A stretch of DNA of 37,165 nucleotides from the NCBI RefSeq assembly GCF_016786355.1, contig NZ_JADWYX010000093.1:1-37165 (forward strand), read 5' to 3'. Below, one piece after another: positions 8,420 to 16,359 of this stretch. The position numbers and the translations under genes are program-made. The DNA comes from Frankia sp. AgB1.9 (GTDB lineage: Bacteria > Actinomycetota > Actinomycetes > Frankiales > Frankiaceae). The notes beneath the pieces are model-generated. The model did no database searches. It worked only from the letters and a program-made list of their open reading frames with translations, and was not told the DNA's origin. Within the stretch, counting starts at the first letter, position 1; every line of letters begins with the position of its first letter.

Positions 8420-8898
8420 GGTGTCCCCACCCCGGCCGCGAGCCCCTGGACCTGGGGTCGGAACCGCTCCCGGACACCCGTCGCCCGGGCAGTGATCTTC
8501 GGATGGATCAGTGGGATCACGTTGGGGGCCCGGCCGGTGATCGTGACGGTGACGGTGTCCGGCCCGACGTCGATCGCCGCCGCCGGATCCAGGAGCAGGT
8601 GCGGGGCGAGCTGGGTGAACAGGAGCTGGGCGCGGGTCTGGCCGGCGTCAACGGGGGCGCCGTCGGCGCGGGCGGCCTCGACAGTTTGGCGGGCGGTGGT
8701 CGCGGCGATGTGGTCGGCGTGCGCGATCAGCGCGAGCTGCGCGACGAACAGCAGCAACAGTATGAAGACCGGTGTCACCAGGGCGAGTTCCGCGGCGCCC
8801 GCTCCCCGGTCGCGTCCGCGCTGGTGCAGGCCGTGTCTGCTTCGGCGGGCCACACCGTGTCTTCGGTCTGGCCGGGTGGTGCGGCGTGGTGGGGTCAT
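8416..8898 (-). CDS. tadE: TadE-like pseudopilin (160 aa)
   Basis: The start is placed at the ATG at 8898 because AGGAGA precedes it by about 11 bases. A longer frame reaching 9102 would run over the pilin gene in another frame and is Arg/His/Pro-rich. The protein has a basic leader, then AGAAELALVTP and the helix VFILLLLFVAQLALIAHAD, and an Ala-rich continuation (AATTARQTVEAARADG). This is the TadE pattern with the conserved Glu. The C-terminal half is beta-rich (DTVTVTITGRAP). It shares layout but little sequence with the neighbour at 7913-8419, so they are distinct minor pseudopilins. Confidence 0.85.
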   Translation of the reverse strand: MTPPRRTTRPDRRHGVARRSRHGLHQRGRDRGAGAAELALVTPVFILLLLFVAQLALIAHADHIAATTARQTVEAARADGAPVDAGQTRAQLLFTQLAPHLLLDPAAAIDVGPDTVTVTITGRAPNVIPLIHPKITARATGVRERFRPQVQGLAAGVGTP

Positions 8899-8939
8899 GC
8901 TCGCCGGTTTCTCCTGGACCGGTCCTGTGGCGGGCATGC

Positions 8940-9203
8940 CTAGAGCTGGATGCCGTTGACGAGGTCGAGGATCTTGCGGCGCAGGATCGCGGTGACGATG
9001 AGGGCGAGGGCGACGAGGACGGCGGTCATGAGCATCGTCTCGGTGGTGTAGCCGCCGTCGCTGCGGCGGGCGCGGGACCGTTCCTCGACCTGTTGCAGCC
9101 ACAGCTGGACCATCACCACGACGAGTACGGGCAGGGTCAGCGCGTGCCGGGCACGGCCGGGCCGGGTGGGGCTGGTGGGGTGGGGGCGCCGGTTGCGGGT
9201 CAT
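8940..9203 (-). CDS. Short Flp-like pilin candidate (87 aa)
   Basis: ATG at 9203 with AGGAGA about 9 bases upstream. Residues 21-38 are a first hydrophobic segment (ALTLPVLVVVMVQLWLQQ). A polar stretch (EERSRARRSDGG) leads to YTTETMLMTAVLVALALIVT, the second helix. Cutting after Gly50 would put Glu55 at +5, as in Flp-type prepilins. The tail ILRRKILDLVNGIQL is short, as in Flp subunits. Position between tadC and the tadE genes fits the major pilin of actinobacterial Tad loci. The extra N-terminal hydrophobic segment is unusual for Flp, which normally has only a short basic leader. Confidence 0.75.
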   Translation of the reverse strand: MTRNRRPHPTSPTRPGRARHALTLPVLVVVMVQLWLQQVEERSRARRSDGGYTTETMLMTAVLVALALIVTAILRRKILDLVNGIQL

Positions 9204-9241
9204 GGCGGGGGCTCTCCTGGCAGGGATGGCTCGGGCGGGGG

Positions 9242-10150
9242 TTAGAGGCTGGTGATGGCGGCGACGGCGGGGTAGCCGATCAGGATCAGGAAGCCGAGGA
9301 AGAGGAGGACTACGGGTAGGGACATGCGTTCGGTGGCGGCGGTCGCGTCCGCCTCGGCGGTCGTGAGTTGGCGCAGGCGCAGGGTGGTGGCCTTTTGGGT
9401 GAGGGTGGCGCGGATGCGGGCGCCTTCGGTGCCGGCGAGCGCGACCGCCGCCGCGGTCTCGACCAGTTCGCTGACTCCGTGGCGTTCGCCGAGGGTGATC
9501 AGGGGTTCCCAGATCGGCCGTCCGGTGAGGACGGCTTGCTCGACGGCGTGGCGCAGTTTCGCGTAGGCGGGGCCGGTGCCGGCGTTCGCGGCGTCATCGA
9601 GTGCCTGTTCCAGTCCGGCGCCGCCCGCGAGCGCGATCGTCGCCAGATCCAGAAAGGCGGCGAACGCGGCGCGCAGGGCGCGGCGGGCGGCTTCGGCGTC
9701 GGTGTGGACCGTGCGGTCGGGGGCGAAGAACCCGCCCGCGGCGAGCGCGACCGCGAGCACGCCGGGGAGGGCCAGGGGCAGTGGGCTGCCCGCGAGTGCG
9801 AGGGCCGCGGCGAGCACGGGGGGCAGGAAGAAGCCGACGACGGCGGCGGTGATTTTCTCGGCGAGATGCGCGGTGGGGTCTCGGTTCAGGGCTGCCAGGT
9901 CGGCCCGGCTCGCGCCGGTCAGCAGCCGGCTGGCATCCAGCCGGACGGCCAGTGGCAGGCCTACCCGCGTCGCCCATCCCACCCGGCCCGCCTCGGCCGC
10001 GTCCAGGCCGGACGCGGGTGGCGGTGGTGCGGTGGGTTGGAGCTGGGCGAGCAGGGTCGCGAGGTCGGGGCGGCGGGGTCGCAGCCCGGTGTAGGCGAGC
10101 CACAGCCCGAGGCCGGTGGCGATCCCGCAGAGCACCGCTGTCCCCGTCAC
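9242..10150 (-). CDS. tadC: TadC-like type II/IV secretion membrane protein (302 aa)
   Basis: GTG at 10150 overlaps the upstream stop (GTGA). TM segments: N-terminal (LCGIATGLGLWLAYTGL), a central pair (VVGFFLPPVLAAALALAG, LALPGVLAVALAAGGFF) and C-terminal (SLPVVLLFLGFLILIGYPAV). The cytoplasmic T2SF domain has ALRAAFAAFLDLATIALAGG and QALDDAANAGTG and ends near TAEADATAATERMSLP, typical of TadC. It is predicted to be one of two inner-membrane platform proteins that couple TadA ATP hydrolysis to pilin assembly. Confidence 0.9.
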   Translation of the reverse strand: MTGTAVLCGIATGLGLWLAYTGLRPRRPDLATLLAQLQPTAPPPPASGLDAAEAGRVGWATRVGLPLAVRLDASRLLTGASRADLAALNRDPTAHLAEKITAAVVGFFLPPVLAAALALAGSPLPLALPGVLAVALAAGGFFAPDRTVHTDAEAARRALRAAFAAFLDLATIALAGGAGLEQALDDAANAGTGPAYAKLRHAVEQAVLTGRPIWEPLITLGERHGVSELVETAAAVALAGTEGARIRATLTQKATTLRLRQLTTAEADATAATERMSLPVVLLFLGFLILIGYPAVAAITSL

Positions 10151-11013
10151 GGCTGGTTCTCCTTGTGTAGCAGCCGGTCGGGGGCGGGAATGCGGTTCAT
10201 CGCCCCGAGCCAGCGGTACGCCCCGGCGAACAGGCCGCCCACGACCAGCAGCACCAGCTGCCCGGCGACCGTCCGGTAGGGGGCGGCGTAGCCGTGGGTC
10301 AGCAGCACCATCCCGGCTGCCATGACGACGGTGGTGGCGATGATGATCCGTACGGAGGTGCGGGTCTGGGCGCGGGCGGCGGTGGTGCGTAGGCGTAGGG
10401 CGGCGTGGTCGTGGGCGGCGGTCGCGAGCCGGCCCAGCAGCTCCCCGAGCTGACGTGCCTGCCGCGTGGCGGCGAGTTGCAGGGCGGTGACGACGAGGTC
10501 GCCTGTCGGGTCGGCCAAATCGTCAGCCAGGGTGTCGAGGGCGTCGGGTAGCCGGGTGCCGGACTGCAGCGCGACGGCGAGGGTGGTGACTTCGGCGCGG
10601 ATCGGCGCCGGGGCGATCGGGGCGGTCGCGAGGAGGGCTTGTTCGAGGCCGGCGGCGCCCGACAGGGTGTCGCGCAGCATCTCCGTCCAGCCGGCGATCG
10701 CCTCGATCCGCACCGTGCGTGCTGCCTCGGCGCGGCCGGAGGCGACGAGGCCGGGCAGCAGCCAGACCGCGAGCGCGGCCAACAGGCCCCCGACCGGCCA
10801 GCCCGTCACCACCCCGACCCCAAGCCCTGCGGCGACAGCGGCAGCGGCGTGCGCCGCACGGACGGGCCGTGACCGGGGTGTGGTGTCCGCCGCCCGGCGG
10901 GCGCGCAACGCGTGGAGCCGGTCGGCGGGCTGGGCGGCGCTGCCCGCCAGCCACAGGCCGACCCCGACACCGGTCCCGCAGACGACGGCGAGTGCCAGGT
11001 CGGGTCCGGTCAT
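10147..11013 (-). CDS. tadB: TadB-like type II/IV secretion membrane protein (288 aa)
   Basis: The ATG at 11013 overlaps the tadA stop by 4 bases; a GTG at 11022 (three residues longer) is also possible. Both have weak upstream sites, so translation is probably coupled. TM segments include LALAVVCGTGVGVGLWLA near the N terminus, AAAVAAGLGVGVVTGWPVGG, and a C-terminal pair (IIIATTVVMAAGMVLLTHG, LVLLVVGGLFAGAYRWLG). The T2SF core contains AIAGWTEMLRDTLSGAAGLE and ALQLAATRQARQLGELLGRL. Partner of TadC in the membrane platform of the pilus machine. Confidence 0.9.
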   Translation of the reverse strand: MTGPDLALAVVCGTGVGVGLWLAGSAAQPADRLHALRARRAADTTPRSRPVRAAHAAAAVAAGLGVGVVTGWPVGGLLAALAVWLLPGLVASGRAEAARTVRIEAIAGWTEMLRDTLSGAAGLEQALLATAPIAPAPIRAEVTTLAVALQSGTRLPDALDTLADDLADPTGDLVVTALQLAATRQARQLGELLGRLATAAHDHAALRLRTTAARAQTRTSVRIIIATTVVMAAGMVLLTHGYAAPYRTVAGQLVLLVVGGLFAGAYRWLGAMNRIPAPDRLLHKENQP

Positions 11014-12320
11014 GCGGGCCACCGGTTCCGGTAGCGGGAGACGGCGGCGAGTTGGGCGGCGGTCCCCGGGCGCAGCGGAGCGCCGGGCACCGCGACCCCG
11101 TCGGGGCCGGGTCGCCAGACCTCGTTGGAGGAGACGATTATCCCGTCGGCGCCGGTGACCTCCCGGACCGAGGACACCACCCGGACCCCGTCCGCCGTCA
11201 CCGTCAGGTGGACGACCAGGTGCACGGCACTAGCCGTCAAGAGGTTCGCGGCTTCCAGCGCGAGACCCTCGGCCTGGGCCGCGTAGGCGGCGATCTTCGT
11301 GAACACGCCGTCGGAGGAGGAGGCGTGCAGGGTGCACATCGACCCGTCGTTACCGGCGGACATCACCAGCAGCATCGGCACGACCTCGGGCCCGCGGACT
11401 TCGCCGACGATGACCCGGTCGGGACTCATGCGCAGGGTCCAGCGGACCTGCTCGGCGACGCTGACTTCCCCTTCGCCCTCGACGTTGGCTTCACGGGCTT
11501 GGAGGGCGACGACGTTGTGGTGCAGGCCGTCGCGGCCGAGACCGAGTTCGAAGGAGTCCTCCACGGTCACGATCCGCTCCGTGTCGGGGATCTCGGCGGC
11601 CAGCGCCCGGACCAACGTCGTCTTGCCCGCCTGTGTCTGCCCGGAGATGACGATGTTGAGGCGGGCGCGGACCGCCGCGCCGAGGAACTCCGCCAGCTCT
11701 GGGGACACGGTGCCGACCCGGATCAGGTCGGTCAGGGTGACGCGCTGGTAGCGGTGGCGGCGCACCGTTATCGACGGCCGGTCCGACACCGCGATGACCG
11801 CGAACAGCCGCGAGCCGTCGGGAAGCTGGATCGAGAGCCGGGGCGAGCCTCGGTCCAGGCGGCGTTCCTCGACGCCGACGCGGGCAGCGACGGTGCGGAC
11901 CATCTCGACCAGCTCCGCATCGGAGGCGGCAACCGGGGCGCCCTGCGTCCAGCCACCCCCGGCACGTCTGACCCAGACGACGTCGGCGCCGTTGATCGCG
12001 ATGTCCTCGATCGTCGGATCGTCCAGCAGCGGCTGCAGGCCCGCCAGGCCGAACAGCCCGTCCAGGACCGTCCGCAGGATCTGCTCCTCAGCGTGCGGGG
12101 AGGTCGGCCGTTGGCCGGCGGCGAGCTGGTCGCGGGCGAGGCGGCCCAGCTCGGCCCGGGCGAGGTCGGCGGCCAGTGCGCGGCGGTCCTCGACCGTCAG
12201 CAGCGGCTGGCCCTGGCCGTCGCGGGCCTGCAACCGGGCGGACAGCGCGGCGCCGACCCGGTGGCGGACCTCGGCGACGAGGTCCTCCAGCCCCAGTTCG
12301 GCGGCTGGTTGCGGCGTCAC
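11010..12320 (-). CDS. tadA: TadA/CpaF-family pilus assembly ATPase (436 aa)
   Basis: GTG at 12320 (GTGA overlap with the tadZ-like stop) is chosen over an ATG at 12458 whose extra 46 residues are Arg/Ala-rich and antisense-like. The N-terminal domain includes LLDDPTIEDIAINGADVVWV. The ATPase core has Walker A GQTQAGKTT at about 227-235, an Asp-box region (RIVTVEDSFELGL), Walker B VIVGEVRGPE at about 303-312 and a His box (GSMCTLHAS). This is the secretion-type hexameric ATPase that powers Flp pilus assembly, acting at the inner face of the membrane with TadB and TadC. Full length with all core motifs intact, so probably active. Confidence 0.96.
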   Translation of the reverse strand: MTPQPAAELGLEDLVAEVRHRVGAALSARLQARDGQGQPLLTVEDRRALAADLARAELGRLARDQLAAGQRPTSPHAEEQILRTVLDGLFGLAGLQPLLDDPTIEDIAINGADVVWVRRAGGGWTQGAPVAASDAELVEMVRTVAARVGVEERRLDRGSPRLSIQLPDGSRLFAVIAVSDRPSITVRRHRYQRVTLTDLIRVGTVSPELAEFLGAAVRARLNIVISGQTQAGKTTLVRALAAEIPDTERIVTVEDSFELGLGRDGLHHNVVALQAREANVEGEGEVSVAEQVRWTLRMSPDRVIVGEVRGPEVVPMLLVMSAGNDGSMCTLHASSSDGVFTKIAAYAAQAEGLALEAANLLTASAVHLVVHLTVTADGVRVVSSVREVTGADGIIVSSNEVWRPGPDGVAVPGAPLRPGTAAQLAAVSRYRNRWPA

Positions 12321-13525
12321 GGCCCGCCTGCCCGCGACGATCCGGCGCCGTCGTCGGGTTCGATCAGCGGAACCCAGCCGCCGGGCCGCAGCGTGGTAGG
12401 CGCCTCGCCCGGCTGCGGAGCGGCTGGGGCGGTGGGTGGCTGGGAGGCCGGCGGCCATGGGCGCGCGGTCGGTGCCGGCCGCTGGGCGGCCGGGGTGGGC
12501 GGGTGGCGAGGCGGTGTCGCCAGCGGCCCGGGTGGCGGCGGGGTTGGTGAGGTGAGGGCGATCCGGGCGGCGAGGCTCGGCGCCTGCATCTGGCTGCCCG
12601 CGTGAGGCCCGGTCTGCGCGTCGTCGGCGTGGTCCAGCAGCGCGCGCACGGTGGTCACGACCTCACCGGCGGCGCTCAGCAGCGGCGAGCGCCGTGCCGG
12701 CCGGCTTCGGCCGCCTGGTCCGGGCGTGCGGGTGAGCGCGGCGGCGGTGCTCGGGTCATACGGCAGGACCCCGAGCACGGGCAGGCCGAGGACCTCGGCG
12801 ACCTGGTCGCGCGGCCAGGCGGGCTCGCCGGCGAGCAGGACCCCGACCTGCCCACCGTTCGCCGTCAGCGTCGCGGCACTCGCCCTCAGCCGGGCCAGCT
12901 CCACCGGCGTCGGGACTGTGAGCAGCACGAGCAGGTCCGCCCTCGGCGGTGTCGTCGGGTCGATGCGCCCGCAGTCCGCGAGGACCAGCACTCCGCCGGC
13001 CGCCGCCGCGGTGAGCGCACGGGTGTCGGAGAGCTCGTCGAGCGCGGCCTGGGTCTGCGCGACCCCGACGGGCGCCACGACGACCCGTAGCCCGGCCGCC
13101 GGCCCGGCGGGCAGCGTCTGCCACTGCCCCGCCAGCGGCGCCGGCCCGGGGCGGGCCGCCGCCCACGATCCCAACCCCGGACGCTCCGCCAGCCCGTACC
13201 AGACGCCCAGATCCCCACCTGAGCGGTCCGCTTCCACGACGACCACCGGCGGCTCCTGACCCGCCTCGCCTTTCCGGCCCGGCCGGCCGGAAGGCGCCTG
13301 CGCGCCGGTCCAGGCGGTGGCCAGCGCCAGGACCGCGACGGTCACCCCCGGGGCGCCCTTCACACTCCCGACCGCGACGACGCCACCGCCCGGACGGCGC
13401 TCACCCAGCGGCGCCCGATCGGCGCCTCGTGGCGCTGGCACGCCACCGGCCGGCCCCGGCGCGCCCGGCACGCGGCCCTGGCCCAGCCCGGCGGCCCGGC
13501 GGCCGGTGGCCGTCGGCGCGGTCAC
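12317..13525 (-). CDS. TadZ/CpaE-like MinD-fold protein (402 aa)
   Basis: GTG at 13525 overlaps the upstream stop. After a Gly/Pro/Arg-rich leader, residues 53-62 read GSVKGAPGVT, a deviant Walker A of the MinD/ParA type. The signature lysine (K56) is kept, but the second P-loop lysine is Val61. VVVVEADRSGGDLGVWYGL follows (switch-like Asp). GVLVLADCGRIDPTT is the second conserved strand, and VLPYDPSTAAAL resembles MinD C-terminal parts. The last 120 residues are Pro/Ala-rich and low in complexity. In Tad systems this protein positions the pilus apparatus at the pole or membrane. The altered P-loop suggests weak or no ATP hydrolysis, as in other atypical TadZ proteins. Confidence 0.85.
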   Translation of the reverse strand: MTAPTATGRRAAGLGQGRVPGAPGPAGGVPAPRGADRAPLGERRPGGGVVAVGSVKGAPGVTVAVLALATAWTGAQAPSGRPGRKGEAGQEPPVVVVEADRSGGDLGVWYGLAERPGLGSWAAARPGPAPLAGQWQTLPAGPAAGLRVVVAPVGVAQTQAALDELSDTRALTAAAAGGVLVLADCGRIDPTTPPRADLLVLLTVPTPVELARLRASAATLTANGGQVGVLLAGEPAWPRDQVAEVLGLPVLGVLPYDPSTAAALTRTPGPGGRSRPARRSPLLSAAGEVVTTVRALLDHADDAQTGPHAGSQMQAPSLAARIALTSPTPPPPGPLATPPRHPPTPAAQRPAPTARPWPPASQPPTAPAAPQPGEAPTTLRPGGWVPLIEPDDGAGSSRAGGP

Positions 13526-14226
13526 CGGGCTACCGACCGGGCGACCAGCACCACACGCCCCCCGGCTGCCGCCCGCGCCACGTCGTCGGCGTCCGCGTCG
13601 GCGACCTGCACCGCGACGACCACGTCACTCGACCCCTGATCGCCCGCGTCGACCCCGACGACCAGACCCCCGACCCGCGCCCCCACCGGCGCGCCACCGG
13701 CCTCGGCGCCGCTGGCGTCGGAGCCGCTCGTGCCGAGCGTCGTGGTGGTGTCGGTGGTCAGGATCGAGATCTGATCACCGGCCCGCAGGCCCGGCGGATA
13801 GGAACCGGCTTTCACCGCTATCCCGACCAGCGCCTGCCCAGCCGGCGGGATACGCCCGGCGCCGAGATCGGAGCCGGCGAGCAGGGTGCCCGCGCTCAGC
13901 GCGACCGCCGCCGGCCGGCCGACCACCGACCCCTGCGCCCCCGCCTCGACCACGTCGACTCCCGGGCCCACCGCCACCGACACGCCCCGCACGTCCGCGG
14001 CGGTGAGGACCTGTCCGGCCGGCACGTCCCGCGTGACCAGCAGCACCTGGCGGCGGCCGTCGCGCGACGCCGACACCGTGAGGAACACCGTCACACTCAG
14101 CACGACCAGGACCACCCCGACCGCCGCCCGCAACCCAGGCCGACCACCCCGCCGCCCCGCCCGCCCGCCACGCGCCGCCGCCGGCCGTGTTCCCGCCGCC
14201 CGGACCGGGCCCGTCGACAGGGTCAC
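13522..14226 (-). CDS. SAF-domain protein (CpaB/RcpC-like), 234 aa
   Basis: GTG at 14226 is preferred over an ATG at 14340: GGAGGGGG lies just upstream and the GTG overlaps the previous stop. A basic, Ala-rich leader precedes one TM helix (VGVVLVVLSVTVFLTVSA). Then a SAF domain begins with VLLVTRDVPAGQVLTAADV and SVVGRPAAVALSAGTLLA. A beta-clip-like region with DQISILTTDTT and VLVARSV follows. SAF proteins in pilus loci (CpaB/RcpC) face the periplasm or cell wall and are thought to contact peptidoglycan or the secretin. In this Gram-positive setting a secretin is absent, so wall binding is more likely (inference). Confidence 0.87.
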   Translation of the reverse strand: MTLSTGPVRAAGTRPAAARGGRAGRRGGRPGLRAAVGVVLVVLSVTVFLTVSASRDGRRQVLLVTRDVPAGQVLTAADVRGVSVAVGPGVDVVEAGAQGSVVGRPAAVALSAGTLLAGSDLGAGRIPPAGQALVGIAVKAGSYPPGLRAGDQISILTTDTTTTLGTSGSDASGAEAGGAPVGARVGGLVVGVDAGDQGSSDVVVAVQVADADADDVARAAAGGRVVLVARSVAR

Positions 14227-15173
14227 CGTGTTCCCCCTCCGGCCGTGACCACCAGCGCCTGGACCTCCCGCACCGTCACCGCGCTCACCAGCCGCGACGT
14301 CAGCCCGCCGAACACACCCGCCTGCCCCGCCCCAGCCCACGCCACCGACCAGGAGACCGTCACCGTGACCGGGAAACGGCCGTCGCCCTGACCCGTCGAG
14401 GCCTGGGAGAACGTGATCCCGCAGTCCGGCGACGCCGCCGCGGGGTCATCGATCCCGGGCCGAAACGGCGTCCCCGGCCCGGCACAGACCGTCCGCCCAC
14501 CCGGGCCGAAATCGAAGGTCACCGACACCGGCCGGGCCGTCGCCGTCACCGCCACCCCAGGAACCGCCGCCGTCGCCGCCACCGGCGCCCACCCGGCCGG
14601 CGCGACCCACAGCCACACCGGCACACCCACCAACTGCGGCACGCCCACCGACGGCGACGCACCGATCTGCGGCACCGGCAGCCGCAGCCGACTCGCCGCG
14701 CGCTGCGCGAGGACCTGAGGCGACGGCGGGATGATCGTGTCCGCGACCGCGTTCGGGAGCCAACGGACCCCACCTCCCGTGGCCACGCCCAGGCAGTTCC
14801 ACTCATACCAACCACCGGCCACGCCCGCTGTCGCCTCGGCCGCCACGAGGGGTGAGGCGGGGGTGAAGTCCGGGGCGGGCCGGTAGTAGCAGCCGTCGCT
14901 GCCCAGCCAGCCCCAGTCGGGATCGACGCACGGCACGACGGTTCCGTTTCCCGGTAGTCGGCAGGTGGCGGTCGTGCTCTGGCCGCGTGCCCCGGGCGGG
15001 AGGGCGGGTGAGGTCAGGACCTGCGGGTGGCCGAGAGTTCCGGCCCACACGTCGCAGCCGTTCTGGGTCGAGGGGCAGTCGGCGCCGCCGAGGATCCCGT
15101 CTGCCCGCGCGGGTGCGCCGAAGGCGATGACTAGCAGGACGAGGATGATCGTGAGCGCGGAGGTTCTCAGCAC
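14223..15173 (-). CDS. Secreted protein of the Tad locus (316 aa)
   Basis: GTG at 15173 with AGGAGA about 8 bases upstream; overlaps the previous stop by 7 bases. A clear Sec signal peptide (LTIILVLLVIAFGAPARA, cut before DG) starts the protein. The mature part has scattered Cys (GADCP, NGCDVW, ATCRLP, VPCVDPDW, DGCYYRP, WNCLG, TVCAG, DCGITF), eight in all and consistent with disulphides. A Trp/Tyr-rich central part is followed by a beta-sandwich-like half (AVTATARPVSVTFDFGPGG, VTVTVSWSVAW). The family is a common but unstudied companion of actinobacterial tad genes. Probably extracytoplasmic and pilus-associated; no catalytic motif recognised. Confidence 0.85.
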   Translation of the reverse strand: MLRTSALTIILVLLVIAFGAPARADGILGGADCPSTQNGCDVWAGTLGHPQVLTSPALPPGARGQSTTATCRLPGNGTVVPCVDPDWGWLGSDGCYYRPAPDFTPASPLVAAEATAGVAGGWYEWNCLGVATGGGVRWLPNAVADTIIPPSPQVLAQRAASRLRLPVPQIGASPSVGVPQLVGVPVWLWVAPAGWAPVAATAAVPGVAVTATARPVSVTFDFGPGGRTVCAGPGTPFRPGIDDPAAASPDCGITFSQASTGQGDGRFPVTVTVSWSVAWAGAGQAGVFGGLTSRLVSAVTVREVQALVVTAGGGTR

Positions 15174-15829
15174 GTCCCGATCTCCTGGATCAGCAGTTGG
15201 TCGACCTTCCAGACCCCCGCGTTCTGGAGCAGGAGCGCCTCGGTGAGGTGGCGCCCACCGGGCGTGTCATCTTTGGGTTTCCCGTCGAGGGTGTAACGCA
15301 GCCATTGGCTGTCGTCGGTGCAGTCGATGACCGTGATGCGGGTCGGGTTATCCGCCGGGGTCGCCGCTGTCACCCGCGGCGAAAGAGTCGGTTGTCCGCG
15401 TCCGACCAGGCCCTGCGACTTGTTCAGGTAGACAGCCTTGTAGACCATCGAGAACGCGGCCCCGCTCAGATGCTGGGCGAGCCGCGGATCCTGGTAGTCG
15501 GAGGTCGCGGCGACGGCGACCCAGTCGGCCCACATCCCGCGATACGCCCCCAGCGCGTCACGGCCTGCCTGCTGGGCGGCCGGAGTCAGGAGCGCCGCCG
15601 TCGGGAAACCCGACACCAGCGGGCTCGACGCGCCGGACACGCTCGGCGCGGCCGTCCTCGGCGCGGGTGCTGAAGAGACAGCAGGCGGCACCGTCGGCGG
15701 GCCCGCGCTCCCGCCGCAACCCGCAAGGAACACGGTCGCGCAGAGCAGGGCGGTGAACAGTGCGTGAGCGCCGTGTGCACCGCGCACTGAGTGACGCAAG
15801 ATGACCGCCTCATCGCCGACCGCGCACAC
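15167..15829 (-). CDS. Lipoprotein at the head of the Tad operon (up to 220 aa)
   Basis: The lipobox LAGC (FLAGCGGSAG) follows a hydrophobic h-region (ALFTALLCATVFLAG). The longest frame starts with GTG at 15829; TTG at the LRHS codon, with GAGG upstream, is an alternative. After a Ser/Pro/Ala-rich linker, the globular part (QQAGRDALGAYRGMWADWV, HLSGAAFSMVYKAVYLNKS, WKVDQLLIQEIG) resembles the NTF2-like or SnoaL-type alpha+beta folds common in actinobacterial lipoproteins; that fold is a guess. It overlaps the next gene by 7 bases and is the first gene of the pilus operon, so it is probably an outer-face membrane-anchored component or accessory. Confidence 0.82.
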   Translation of the reverse strand: MCAVGDEAVILRHSVRGAHGAHALFTALLCATVFLAGCGGSAGPPTVPPAVSSAPAPRTAAPSVSGASSPLVSGFPTAALLTPAAQQAGRDALGAYRGMWADWVAVAATSDYQDPRLAQHLSGAAFSMVYKAVYLNKSQGLVGRGQPTLSPRVTAATPADNPTRITVIDCTDDSQWLRYTLDGKPKDDTPGGRHLTEALLLQNAGVWKVDQLLIQEIGTC

Positions 15830-15840
15830 CGAACGGGATG

Positions 15841-15870
15841 GTTATCGATGGCGGGCATGCTTCGCGACAA
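15841..15870 (-). promoter_or_regulatory. Possible promoter of the Tad operon
   Basis: On the minus strand TTGTCG (15870-15865) and GATAAC (15846-15841) are separated by 18 bases, about 12 bases before the GTG at 15829. If real, the transcript would be nearly leaderless. The match is moderate and unsupported by other evidence. Confidence 0.28.
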
Positions 15871-16239
15871 GACGACAAAGGTCACGGCGACAGCCGGACG
15901 AACCTCACCTAGGATGCGCCGAAATGTGGGGTTCCTTTTACTGAGCGTAGCTACGCCGGCCACCGGGACCGGCTGGCCCCGTCGCCAGCTGCCGGCTCGG
16001 CGCGGCGCGTCGGTGTAAGGCTCGGGGCGCGTCGCCTACCTGGGGTGGAGGCGGCGATCTGGCGTCGCCGGTGGGACGGGCTTGCTTCCGTCTGGATGGC
16101 TGGGGTGTTGCATCGGTGGTGCGGGTCGCGGAGTGGCGTTCGGGTGCGGGGAGACGGCCGGTTCCGGTCCGTAGCGCGGTCCCGTCGTGCGGGGTGGCCA
16201 TACCCGGCTCGCTCGTTTGCTGGCAAGCCAAAACCCTGT
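15871..16239. other. Intergenic region between the Tad and lanthipeptide operons
   Basis: No convincing gene. Frames of 60-97 codons on both strands are Arg/Ser-rich and lack family-like features. The region is locally less GC-rich around 15,900-15,950 and again near 16,210-16,270. Confidence 0.5.
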
Positions 16240-16267
16240 GGCACATAAGTGACAGGAGATATGTCCC
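16240..16267. repeat. Imperfect inverted repeat, AT-richer than surroundings
   Basis: GGCACATA (16240-16247) and TATGTCCC (16260-16267) are inverted arms with one mismatch, separated by 12 bases (AGTGACAGGAGA). Sequences of this look occur at ends of actinobacterial insertion elements or as operators; I cannot tell which. It lies about 90-120 bases beyond the stop of the FxLD methyltransferase gene. Confidence 0.4.
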
Positions 16268-16272
16268 TAGGT

Positions 16273-16285
16273 GGGCGAGTCGCCC
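16273..16285 (-). terminator. Candidate terminator of the lanthipeptide operon
   Basis: GGGCGAGTCGCCC is a perfect 13-base palindrome that can fold as a 5-bp GC stem with a 3-base loop. It lies about 75 bases after the stop at 16360 on the minus strand. No U-tract. Confidence 0.3.
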
Positions 16286-16359
16286 GATCTTGGCAGGAAG
16301 CTGCCGGCCTGTCGCCGCTGGCGGGAGCCCCGGCTGGTAACCGATCGTCAACCCTGCGG

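Noticed and set aside
10719..12605. A 628-codon plus-strand open frame
   Set aside because: Antisense to tadA and tadB, which carry intact Walker and T2SF motifs; long shadows are expected at this GC content.
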